Below, piece by piece: positions 55,183 to 63,112 of a stretch of 64,000 bases of DNA; position 1 is the first letter of the stretch; each line of letters starts with the position of its first letter. The notes below the pieces were generated by a model. The model was given only the letters and a program-made list of their open reading frames with translations, was not told the DNA's origin and ran no database searches. The stretch is from NCBI RefSeq assembly GCF_001270495.1, contig NZ_LGUR01000003.1, positions 89,399-153,398 on the forward strand, written 5' to 3'. This DNA is from Streptomyces viridochromogenes (GTDB lineage Bacteria; Actinomycetota; Actinomycetes; Streptomycetales; Streptomycetaceae). Position numbers and translations under genes: made by a program.

Positions 55183-55890
55183 TCACTTGTCCTTGGCGAG
55201 TTCGTACGTGCGGTCCGTCGCGTCGACGTCGGAGGCGGCGCCGGGTGCCACCAGGGCGAGCCGGACCTCCTCGGCGAACGACTCCGCGTACGTGATGCGC
55301 TGGGCGTCGACGGTCTTCAGGGCGAAGGTGATCGGGACGGCGTCGGTGGGCTGCCGGTCGCGGTCGTCGGCGTCGGGCTTGAGCGCGGTCAGCTCACCCA
55401 CGTCGATGACCCTGGCGTTCTCCACGATGAGCTTGGACTGGTCGGGGTCGCCGTCGCGCTGCCCCTCGAAGGTGGCGTAGACGTTGACCGTGGAGCCCGG
55501 GGTGATCTTGCCGGCCACTCCGGTCGCCGCGTCGATCATGATGGCGACCTCCTGCTCCCCCGTCCGGAGGGCGGGCTGGTCGACGATCATGTCGCTCTGG
55601 AGCAGGGAGCCCGCGCGCAGGGTCGTGACGGCGATCTTGCCCTGGATCTCACGGATGTTGGTGACCGCGTTGTCCGACAGCCACCGGTCGGGCATCTGGA
55701 CCTGCTTGAACTGGCCCGCGTTCAGGGGCGTGTAGGGCGCCACGTCCGTCTTGAGTTCGTAGGCGACGACCTTGGGACCGACCTGGGACTTCACGTCGCT
55801 GATGACGGACAGGACGCCGGCGAAGGCGCCGAGGGCGCAGACGATCGACAGGATCAGGAGTATCACGCCGCGGCGCTGACGGGAGTTCAT
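55183..55890 (-). CDS. cpaB: Flp pilus assembly protein CpaB/RcpC (SAF domain)
   Basis: 235 residues with one N-terminal helix (GVILLILSIVCALGAFAGVLS) and a SAF/CpaB domain outside the membrane (LNAGQFKQVQMPDRWLSD, TTLRAGSLLQSDMI, AIMIDAATGVAGKITPGSTVNVYATF). In actinobacteria without an outer membrane it is thought to act with wall-associated Tad components. It is followed by cpaE after nine bases. Confidence 0.92.
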   Translation of the reverse strand: MNSRQRRGVILLILSIVCALGAFAGVLSVISDVKSQVGPKVVAYELKTDVAPYTPLNAGQFKQVQMPDRWLSDNAVTNIREIQGKIAVTTLRAGSLLQSDMIVDQPALRTGEQEVAIMIDAATGVAGKITPGSTVNVYATFEGQRDGDPDQSKLIVENARVIDVGELTALKPDADDRDRQPTDAVPITFALKTVDAQRITYAESFAEEVRLALVAPGAASDVDATDRTYELAKDK

Positions 55891-55971
55891 GAACCGTGCA
55901 ACCTCATTGGGGGAATCGGTCGGGAGCGGTCGGATGGGGTCGGACCGGCCTGGAGAGCTGCCGGGTCCCGG

Positions 55972-56814
55972 TCAGCCTGCGCGGGCCGGCTGCTCGTGGG
56001 TGGGTGGGACGGCGGAGCAGAAGACGCAGCGATCGCCGATGACGTCGATGCCGCACCAGTGACAGGAGTTCTGCCGTACGGAGGTGACGAGCTGGTAGAG
56101 CACCGACAGGTCGGGCAGATAGGCGCAGAACTCGATCAGCTTCGCCGTCCCCCACCAGGCCGTCGACTCGGCGGGCAGGACCACTTCTCTCAGGCCCTGC
56201 GCGTTCCAGGACTTGGCCAGGGTGGCGGTGACCCAGTCGGACTGGAGCTGTCCCTGGGCGACCAGCATCGACGTGCTGAACTCGGGGCCGGGGAGGGTGA
56301 CTCCGGGGGCGATCCGGACCAGCTGCGGGGCCGGGTGGGCGAGCACACCGAACTGGCTGCCGGGCACCCAGGACTTGGCGTGCGACTTCAGGCCGACGGG
56401 GACCCGGTCGAGCTTGGCGACGGAGCCGAGGAGGGCCCCGGCGTGGATGTAGTGGGTGAGCAGCCGGCCGGCCGAGGCGAGGACGCCGGGGCTGAGGTCG
56501 CAGGAGGCCAGCTGCCGCAGCTGGCGGGCCAGGACCGCGAGGCCGAGCGGGGGCAGCTCGGGGCGGAACACGGCGATACGGTCGCTCTCCAGCAGGGACC
56601 GTACGGTGTGCAGCCGCTGCTGGACGCCACGGGGAACGGCCTGCGAGCAGACGACGACCACATGTCCGTGCTGCTCGACCAGCGTCTGTATGACCGCCAA
56701 CGACCGCTCCAGCGGCTCCCGGTCGAGGTCCTGGAGCACGACGGCGGGCACGGTTCGCTCGTCCTGCGCCGGCAGCGCCATGTCGGCGCTGGTCACGGCA
56801 ATGGCAGTTGGCAC
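55972..56814 (-). CDS. Conserved protein with C-terminal zinc ribbon, start of Tad locus
   Basis: 280 residues; no enzyme family recognised. The protein has a Rossmann-like beginning (DLDREPLERSLAVIQTLVEQHGHVVVVCSQ), a central alpha/beta part and a final four-Cys zinc ribbon (SCHWCGIDVIGDRCVFCSA). It is the most upstream gene of the minus-strand pilus locus, 82 bases before cpaB, and the genomic position suggests a regulatory or assembly role. The promoter probably lies in 56815-56976. Confidence 0.65.
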   Translation of the reverse strand: MPTAIAVTSADMALPAQDERTVPAVVLQDLDREPLERSLAVIQTLVEQHGHVVVVCSQAVPRGVQQRLHTVRSLLESDRIAVFRPELPPLGLAVLARQLRQLASCDLSPGVLASAGRLLTHYIHAGALLGSVAKLDRVPVGLKSHAKSWVPGSQFGVLAHPAPQLVRIAPGVTLPGPEFSTSMLVAQGQLQSDWVTATLAKSWNAQGLREVVLPAESTAWWGTAKLIEFCAYLPDLSVLYQLVTSVRQNSCHWCGIDVIGDRCVFCSAVPPTHEQPARAG

Positions 56815-56976
56815 GCGCAGCTCCCCGATGACTTCATTGCGTGACTACCTCAGCACTGTATCCACGGCTCTGCGGCCGGAGAACAGCTTCTCTCCAGCCG
56901 AGAAGCAACTCCCCTCACACAAGTCACGTCAAAACGGGGCAGGTTACGCACACGGTTTCTCCACTACCGGGACCTC

Positions 56977-57003
56977 TTGACAGGTGAATTGGTCTGGACC
57001 AAG
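56977..57003 (+). promoter_or_regulatory. Chitinase promoter with DasR-type (dre) operator
   Basis: TTGACA (56977-56982) fits a -35. It is followed by the dyad ATTGGTCTGGACCAAG (about 56988-57003), matching the dre consensus TGGTCTAGACCA with one change. DasR represses chitin and N-acetylglucosamine genes in streptomycetes, and the element overlaps the expected core promoter of the chitinase gene. Confidence 0.8.
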
Positions 57004-57012
57004 TTGTTGAGC

Positions 57013-58704
57013 ATGCCTCTTGTCATGTCCATACGCAGCAGATTCCGGGTGGGCGCGGTCATCACGGCCCTCGCCTTCGCCGTCCTCCCCGCGGGCCCCG
57101 CGTCCGCCGCGGACGTCAACAACGCCAAGAACGCCGGCTTCGAGTCCGGCCTGAGCGACTGGACGTGTTCCGCGAACAGCGGGACGACCGTCTCCACACC
57201 GGTGCACGGCGGGGCCACGGCCCTGAAGGCGACCCCGGCCGGGCAGGACAACGCCCGGTGCACCCAGACGGTCGCCGTCCGACCGAACTCCACGTACACG
57301 CTGAGCGCCTGGGTGCGGGGCGGCTACAGCTATCTGGGCGTGACGGGCACGGGCACCACGGACGTGTCGGCCTGGACGCCGGACTCGGCGAGCTGGAAGC
57401 AGCTCTCGACCACGTTCAGCACCGGCGCCTCGACGACCTCCGTGACGGTCTACACGCACGGCTGGTACGGGCAGGCCGCCTACTACGCGGACGACATGTC
57501 GGTGTACGGCCCCGACGGCGGCGGGGGCACCGGCCCCTCCCCCACGGTCCCCGGGGCCCCGAGCGGGCTCTCGGTGTCGGGCACGACCTCGTCCTCGGTC
57601 TCCCTGGCCTGGACCGCCGTCTCCGGCGCGACCGGCTACAACGTCTACCGGAACGGCACCAAGGTCACCGCGGTGACCGGCACCTCCGCGACCGTGACCG
57701 GGCTCACCGCCTCGACGTCGTACACCTTCCAGACCACGGCCACCAACGCGGCCGGTGAGTCGCCGAAGTCGACGGCGGTGACGGGCACGACGAACAACCC
57801 GACCGGCCCCGGCCCCGCCCTCCCCAAGCACGCGGTGACCGGCTACTGGCAGAACTTCAACAACGGGGCCACGGTCCAGAGGCTCGCCGACGTCCAGTCC
57901 GCGTACGACATCATCGCCGTCGCCTTCGCGGACGCGACCTCGACGCCGGGCGCGGTGACCTTCAACCTGGACTCGGCCGGGCTGGGCGGCTACACCGTCG
58001 ACCAGTTCAAGGCCGACATCAGGGCGAAGCAGGCCGCCGGGAAGAAGGTCATCGTCTCGGTGGGCGGCGAGCGCGGCACGGTGGCGGTGAACGACGCCGC
58101 GTCGGCGACGAACTTCGCGAACTCCGTCCACTCCCTGATGCAGACGTACGGCTTCGACGGTGTCGACATCGACCTGGAGAACGGCCTCAACGCCACCTAC
58201 ATGACACAGGCCCTGCGGTCGCTCTCGGCGAAGGCGGGCTCGTCGCTGATCATCACGATGGCGCCGCAGACCATCGACATGCAGTCGACGTCGAACGCCT
58301 ACTTCCAGACCGCCCTGAACATCAAGGACATCCTCACGGTCGTCAACATGCAGTACTACAACAGCGGTTCGATGCTGGGCTGCGACGGCAAGGTCTACAG
58401 CCAGGGCTCGGTGGACTTCCTGACCGCCCTGGCCTGCATCCAGCTGGAGGGCGGCCTGGCCCCGTCCCAGGTCGGGCTGGGCCTGCCGGCCTCGACCCGG
58501 GGCGCGGGGAGCGGGTACGTGGCGCCCTCCGTCGTGAACAACGCCCTGGACTGTCTGGCCAAGGGCACGGGGTGCGGTTCCTTCAAGCCCTCGCGGACCT
58601 ATCCCGACCTGCGGGGCGCGATGACCTGGTCGACGAACTGGGACGCGACGGCGGGCAACGCCTGGTCCAACGCGGTGGGACCGCACGTGCACGCGCTGCC
58701 GTAG
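57013..58704 (+). CDS. Secreted GH18 chitinase with CBM and FnIII domains
   Basis: 563 residues. After the signal peptide (GAVITALAFAVLPAGPASA), a carbohydrate-binding module (about 35-160, ending YYADDMSVYG) is followed by a Gly/Pro linker, one fibronectin III domain (about 180-258, GAPSGLSVSG to AVTGTT) and a GH18 catalytic barrel. The active-site motif is FDGVDIDLENG (about 380-390), with Glu as acid/base; the VSVGG segment is also present. The order CBM-FnIII-GH18 is typical of streptomycete chitinases. ATG 57013 or 57025; both lie just downstream of the promoter and no strong ribosome site is seen. Confidence 0.93.
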   Translation: MPLVMSIRSRFRVGAVITALAFAVLPAGPASAADVNNAKNAGFESGLSDWTCSANSGTTVSTPVHGGATALKATPAGQDNARCTQTVAVRPNSTYTLSAWVRGGYSYLGVTGTGTTDVSAWTPDSASWKQLSTTFSTGASTTSVTVYTHGWYGQAAYYADDMSVYGPDGGGGTGPSPTVPGAPSGLSVSGTTSSSVSLAWTAVSGATGYNVYRNGTKVTAVTGTSATVTGLTASTSYTFQTTATNAAGESPKSTAVTGTTNNPTGPGPALPKHAVTGYWQNFNNGATVQRLADVQSAYDIIAVAFADATSTPGAVTFNLDSAGLGGYTVDQFKADIRAKQAAGKKVIVSVGGERGTVAVNDAASATNFANSVHSLMQTYGFDGVDIDLENGLNATYMTQALRSLSAKAGSSLIITMAPQTIDMQSTSNAYFQTALNIKDILTVVNMQYYNSGSMLGCDGKVYSQGSVDFLTALACIQLEGGLAPSQVGLGLPASTRGAGSGYVAPSVVNNALDCLAKGTGCGSFKPSRTYPDLRGAMTWSTNWDATAGNAWSNAVGPHVHALP

Positions 58705-58716
58705 GCCCCGCCGGCC

Positions 58717-59112
58717 TCATCCCGTCGGACGGTAGTGGCCAAGCACCCAGGCCAGCTGCGGGAACCACTCCTGAAGCCGCGCCCGGGGCTTGGCCTCCAC
58801 CCCGCACTCGTAGAACCGGCCGTCCATATGGACCACGGCGACCATCAGGGCCTTGCCGTCGGGGCTCGCCTTGTAGTGGACGCTGCGGATCTCGGGCCAG
58901 CGGAACTCGATCGTGAGACCGGACATCTCGAACACGACGCCGGACACGTCGACGACGACGGCGTTGCGTTTGCCCACCGCCAGGAACTCCGGGCCGTTCG
59001 GAGCCGGCGCGGGCGCGGGCTGCGGCGCGTACTGAGGTGCCGGCTGCGGCGCGTACTGGGGTGGGGGCGGGCCGAAGCCCGGACCGGGTGGTGATGGTGG
59101 CTGGTCGGTCAT
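58717..59112 (-). CDS. Small protein with Pro-rich N-terminus, unknown function
   Basis: 131 residues. The N-terminal third is Pro/Gln/Tyr/Ala repeats (QYAPQPAPQYAPQPAP); the rest is a compact mixed domain (FLAVGKRNAVVVDVSGVVFEMS, then IEFRWPEIRSVHYKASPDG, VVHMDGRFYECGVEAKPRARLQEW) that may be PH-like. No membrane segment. Function unknown. It is convergent with the chitinase gene and divergent from the sigma factor gene. Confidence 0.7.
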   Translation of the reverse strand: MTDQPPSPPGPGFGPPPPQYAPQPAPQYAPQPAPAPAPNGPEFLAVGKRNAVVVDVSGVVFEMSGLTIEFRWPEIRSVHYKASPDGKALMVAVVHMDGRFYECGVEAKPRARLQEWFPQLAWVLGHYRPTG

Positions 59113-59239
59113 CCGTGGGGTCCTGGGTCCTCGCTCGCGGAAACTGCTCGGTGCTGTGGTGAAACATTCTCCCTGCCTCGCCGCATCAATGAAGTGAGGG
59201 CCTCATCTACAGCCGGCGCACAGCAGCCAGGGGGAGCGC

Positions 59240-59746
59240 ATGAGACAGTCGGCCGCGGACGACTACGCGCAGTTCGCGGTGGCCAGAGCCGGGCACCTGT
59301 ACCGCTCGGCCTGTCTGCTGACCGCCGGAGACACCCATCTCGCCGAGGACCTGGTGCAGGAGACGCTGGGACGGGTGTACGTCCGCTGGGGGCGGGTCTC
59401 GCGGGCCGAGAACCCCGCCGGTTACGCGCAGACCGTCCTCACCCGGACCTTCCTCGCCCATCAGCGCCGGCGCAGCAGCACCGAGCGGGCCACGGACGTG
59501 GTGCCGGACCGGGTGGCCGAGGGCGGTGACGTGTCGCTGCGGCTGACCCTGCTCCAGGCGCTCGCCCGGCTGCCCGCCAAGGACCGGGCCGTGGTCGTCC
59601 TGCGGTACTGGGAGGACCGGTCCGTCGAGGAGACCGCGGCCGCGCTGAACGCCAGTTCCGCGGCGGTGCGCACCCGCTGCACCCGGGCGCTCGGGCGGCT
59701 GCGCGGGCTGCTGGGCGAGGACCTCGGCGAGTACGCGGCGCACTGA
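59240..59746 (+). CDS. SigE-family (SigE70-actino) ECF sigma factor
   Basis: 168 residues. Region 2 (LYRSACLLTAGDTHLAEDLVQETLGRVYVRWGRV) and region 4 (LPAKDRAVVVLRYWEDRSVEETAAALNASSAAVRTRCTRAL) are those of the actinobacterial SigE-70 subfamily, which transcribes stress or development genes. GGGGGAGC precedes ATG 59240. A membrane-anchored partner follows after 51 bases, the usual sigma/anti-sigma arrangement. Confidence 0.92.
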   Translation: MRQSAADDYAQFAVARAGHLYRSACLLTAGDTHLAEDLVQETLGRVYVRWGRVSRAENPAGYAQTVLTRTFLAHQRRRSSTERATDVVPDRVAEGGDVSLRLTLLQALARLPAKDRAVVVLRYWEDRSVEETAAALNASSAAVRTRCTRALGRLRGLLGEDLGEYAAH

Positions 59747-59797
59747 ACCCCCGGCCCATCCCTGACGACCCCAACCTTGACGAACGGTGGTTTTGCC

Positions 59798-61054
59798 ATG
59801 CCCGTGGAACACGACGAGGACCACTTCGAGGGGCGGCTCGGCCACGCCCTGCACGACGCCGGTGACCGCTTCGACACCGACCGGACCGCCCTTGCCGCCG
59901 CCGGTCAGCAGCGGGGACGGCGGCTGCGGCTGAGGCGGCGGGCCACGGTGCTGGGGGGCGCGGCCGGGATCGTCCTGGTCGGCGTGGGCGGAGCACTGCT
60001 GGTGCCCTGGGGCGGCACACCCGCCCCACGGACGTCCCCCTCCAGCGTGGCCGGGCAGCCGTCCGGCACACCGTCGCCGTCCGGCACCCCCGTGACCGGC
60101 CGCCAACTCATCGAGACGCTCGAAGGGCTGCTGCCCGAGGGCAAGGTGAGCGAGCAGCGGGCGCGGGGCGCCGAGAACCCGCTGCTGCCGCCGTACGTCC
60201 ATGTCGTGCACGACGACGGCGAGGGCCCCGGCGCCGTCGGCGTCAGCCTGGACCGGGTCGAGCCCGGCAGCGACCGGGCCCGTGCGGCGGTCGACTGCCC
60301 GGACCAGGCGCTGGTCCCGCACGACAGTTGTGTCTCGACCCGGCTGCCCGACGGCTCGCTGCTCAAGCTGTTCCAGGGCTACGAGTATCCCGACCGGCGG
60401 GTCGACACCAAGATGTGGTCGGCCGACCTGGTCACCCCGACCGGACAGCATGTCTCGGCGAGCGAGTGGAACGCCGCCGCCGAGAAGGACGCGCCGGTCA
60501 GCAGGAGCGAACCCCCGCTGACCACGGCCCAGTTGAAGGAGCTGGTGACGGCGCGGGCGTGGCGCGGCTACGTCGACTCCCTGCCCGAGGACCCCGGGAA
60601 GCCGACGCCGACGGCCACGCCGAGCACCCCCGAGGAGCCGACCGTCGAGGCGGTCCTGGCCACGCTCGTGCCGCTGCTCCCCAAGGACGCCGAGGTCGTC
60701 GAGAAGGGCGGCGACTACACGTACGTCGTGGTCGACGACGGCAAGGGCAGGAGCCTGGTCCAGATCAACGTCCAGCACGGCATGGGCGACATCGCCGGGG
60801 AACTGTTCGGCCCCGACTCCGAGACCCTGGAGGACGGCACCAGGGTCACGGAGCGGAAGAGCGGGGGCGACAAGGGCGTCGCGGGAGCCGCGATGTGGAC
60901 GGTGGACACCCTGCGCCCGGATGGCTTCCGGATCCTCGTCAGCGCCTTCAACTCGGGCACCCAGCACGACGCCCCGACCCGCGGGACACCCGCCCTGACC
61001 ATGCGGCAGCTCCGGGAGATCGCCCTCAGCCCGCAGTGGGACCAGTACCGCTAG
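59798..61054 (+). CDS. Membrane protein partner of the SigE-family sigma factor
   Basis: 418 residues. A short cytoplasmic N-terminus with basic residues (QQRGRRLRLRRR) is followed by one helix (VLGGAAGIVLVGVGGALLVPW, about 48-70) and a large extracytoplasmic domain in two related halves. Each half has LIETLEGLLPEGK / AVLATLVPLLPKDA and a following beta region, suggesting an internal duplication. The protein probably anchors or regulates the sigma factor, but no ZAS-type zinc motif is visible, so it may not be a classical anti-sigma factor. ATG 59798 preferred over TTG 59777. Confidence 0.75.
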   Translation: MPVEHDEDHFEGRLGHALHDAGDRFDTDRTALAAAGQQRGRRLRLRRRATVLGGAAGIVLVGVGGALLVPWGGTPAPRTSPSSVAGQPSGTPSPSGTPVTGRQLIETLEGLLPEGKVSEQRARGAENPLLPPYVHVVHDDGEGPGAVGVSLDRVEPGSDRARAAVDCPDQALVPHDSCVSTRLPDGSLLKLFQGYEYPDRRVDTKMWSADLVTPTGQHVSASEWNAAAEKDAPVSRSEPPLTTAQLKELVTARAWRGYVDSLPEDPGKPTPTATPSTPEEPTVEAVLATLVPLLPKDAEVVEKGGDYTYVVVDDGKGRSLVQINVQHGMGDIAGELFGPDSETLEDGTRVTERKSGGDKGVAGAAMWTVDTLRPDGFRILVSAFNSGTQHDAPTRGTPALTMRQLREIALSPQWDQYR

Positions 61055-61058
61055 GCCG

Positions 61059-62378
61059 TCAGAAGAACTCCGCCCACGGCTGGTCCCAGATCTGCTTCAC
61101 GCACAGCACCAGGAACAGCAGGCCCGCGATCGCCAGCATCGCGTTGCTCAGCGGGCCGTTGCGCCACTGGCTCGGTGTGCGGGAGGAGTTGAGGAGCCAG
61201 AGCAGGGTTCCGGCGAGGAACGGGAGGAAGGCCGCGCCCAGGACGCCGTAGAGGATGATCAGGCGGAAGGGCTCGCCCTGGAAGAGCAGGACGATGGGCG
61301 GGAAGGTCAGCCAGAGCAGGTAGGCGCGGAAGGGCCAGGAGCGCTCCCGCTCGCCCGAGGCGACCTCCTCGCCCTTCAGCTCCTGGCGGGTGCGGTAGCG
61401 GGTCACGAAGTCCGCGAACATCAGGCTCACGCCGTGCCAGACGCCGATGAGGGAGGTGAAGGAGGTGGCGAAGAAGCCGATCAGGAAGAACTTGGCCGTC
61501 GCCGCGCCGTATTCGTCCTCCAGGATGTCGCCGAGCTGGATCAGGCCCTTGTCGCCACTGGCGATGGCCACGTTGGCCGAGTGCAGCAGTTCGGCGCCGA
61601 CGAAGAGCATCGAGACGACGAAGACGCCGGTGGTGGCGTAGGCGACGCGGTTGTCGAGCCGCATGACCTTCATCCAGCCGGTGTTCGTCCAGCCCTTGGC
61701 GTTGACCCAGTAGCCGTACGCGGCGAGCGTGATGGTGCCGCCGACGCCGCCGATCAGGCCGAGGGTGTTGAGGATCGAGTCCTTCTCGTCGGGCAGGACG
61801 GGCAGCAGACCGGCGAAGGCGTCCGCGAGGTTGGGCGTGACGCGGATCGCCAGGTACACCGTCACCACGAACATGACGCCGACCAGGACCGTCATGACCT
61901 TCTCGAAGACGGCGTACTTGTTGAACCAGACGAAGACCAGGCCGACCAGCCCGCAGGCGACGGCCCACCATTCGAGGTCCATCACGTTCGGGAACAGCGC
62001 CTGGAGCGGGAGCGCGCTCGACGACATCGCGGCCGCGCCGTAGACGAAGCCCCAGACCACGACGTAGACCGCGAAGAAGTACGTGGTCCAGCGGCCCAGG
62101 CTGGCCCAGCCGTCGAAGAGGGTGCGGCCGGTGGACAGATGCCAGCGGCCCGCGGCCTCGGCGAGGGAGATCTTCACCAGGCAGCCGATGATCGCCGCCC
62201 AGAGCAGGGTGTAGCCGAAGTTGCTGCCCGCGATGAGGGTGGCGACCAGGTCACCGGCCCCGACACCGGTCGCGGCGACGACGATGCCGGGGCCGATGTA
62301 CCGCCAACTGGACTTACGGGGGCGGGAGTCCGCCTCGCCGACCGGTGATGCCGCTGTGTTTCCCGTGGTGTCCGCCAT
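61059..62378 (-). CDS. Nramp-related divalent metal ion transporter
   Basis: A 439-residue, eleven-helix-type protein of the Nramp superfamily. Typical N-terminus (WRYIGPGIVVAATGVGAGDLVATLIAGSNFGYTLLW) and the middle FVWFNKYAVFEKVMTVLVG fit the family, but the canonical metal-binding DPGN in helix 1 is replaced (GVGAGD) and the helix 6 Met site is absent (AAYGYWVNAKG). Such variants are reported among Mg2+/Al3+-type Nramp relatives, so Mn2+ uptake should not be assumed. ATG 62378 is chosen. It is convergent with the sigma partner gene, four bases apart. Confidence 0.85.
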   Translation of the reverse strand: MADTTGNTAASPVGEADSRPRKSSWRYIGPGIVVAATGVGAGDLVATLIAGSNFGYTLLWAAIIGCLVKISLAEAAGRWHLSTGRTLFDGWASLGRWTTYFFAVYVVVWGFVYGAAAMSSSALPLQALFPNVMDLEWWAVACGLVGLVFVWFNKYAVFEKVMTVLVGVMFVVTVYLAIRVTPNLADAFAGLLPVLPDEKDSILNTLGLIGGVGGTITLAAYGYWVNAKGWTNTGWMKVMRLDNRVAYATTGVFVVSMLFVGAELLHSANVAIASGDKGLIQLGDILEDEYGAATAKFFLIGFFATSFTSLIGVWHGVSLMFADFVTRYRTRQELKGEEVASGERERSWPFRAYLLWLTFPPIVLLFQGEPFRLIILYGVLGAAFLPFLAGTLLWLLNSSRTPSQWRNGPLSNAMLAIAGLLFLVLCVKQIWDQPWAEFF

Positions 62379-62556
62379 GAAGGTCAAGAAAGCCCAAAGG
62401 CGTCGGCACGACAAGAGGGCGTGCGCGATCTCCACCCAATGTGCTCACGGGGGTTTGGGACGCCGGACAGCGGGTCCCGGCGACTGGGCACGCCGCCGGG
62501 ACCCGGGCTGTCGTTCCGGCGAGGCCACGGGTGACCTCCGGAACACGCGGGCCGCG

Positions 62557-63039
62557 CTACGACTGTCGCCGACCACAGTCGTCCGACCCGCACGTACCGA
62601 GCTCGAACCACACGGTCTTGCCCGGCCCGTCCTGGTGGCAGCCCCAGCGCCGGGAGAGCGCATCCACCAGGAACATCCCTCGGCCGCTGTCCGAGGCCCC
62701 CGCGTCCAGCACCCTCGGGACGCGGTTGCCGTAGTCCCGGACCTCGCAGCGCAGGATCCCGTGCGCGGCGAACAGGGTGAGCCGGAAGCGGCTCGCCGAG
62801 TGCACGAGGGCGTTGGTGGCCAGCTCGCTCACCAGCAGTTCAGCCACGTCCGCGAGATCGTCCAGGTCCGCGAGCCCCCACCCCTCCAGCTGCCGCCGGA
62901 CCTCGGCGCGGGCCTCACTGACCGCGGAGGGACGGGGGTCGTACTCGACGCTCAGATGGCCGGCCCCCATGGGCGGTTGGGGATACGAACCGTACTGAGG
63001 ACCGGGATCAGGGAAGCGCGCCCCGTAGAGGTGCAGCAT
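62557..63039 (-). CDS. ATP-binding anti-sigma-type regulator (RsbW-like)
   Basis: 160 residues. HATPase_c kinase-like fold with VAELLVSELATNALVHS (N box) and CEVRDYGNRVPRVLDAGASDSGRGMFLVDALSRRWG (G boxes). The family includes the many small streptomycete anti-sigma-factor-like ATPases. The Pro/Gly/Tyr N-terminus is disordered. The target sigma factor is unknown. It lies downstream of the MEDS-domain gene in the same orientation. Confidence 0.9.
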   Translation of the reverse strand: MLHLYGARFPDPGPQYGSYPQPPMGAGHLSVEYDPRPSAVSEARAEVRRQLEGWGLADLDDLADVAELLVSELATNALVHSASRFRLTLFAAHGILRCEVRDYGNRVPRVLDAGASDSGRGMFLVDALSRRWGCHQDGPGKTVWFELGTCGSDDCGRRQS

Positions 63040-63112
63040 GAGTCCAGGGTGACGGGCACGGGGGTACGGGCACACGGGGAGGAATACCCGATTCCATACC
63101 TGCACCGGGACC

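Noticed and set aside
54076..56844. 922-residue open frame opposite cpaE, cpaB and the zinc-ribbon gene
   Set aside because: Composition is Gly/Asp/Arg-rich with no motif, and it covers three well supported minus-strand genes.
56977..57012. TTG start at 56977 for the chitinase
   Set aside because: This TTG belongs to the -35 TTGACA and the frame would run through the DasR-type operator. The signal peptide begins at 57013 or 57025.
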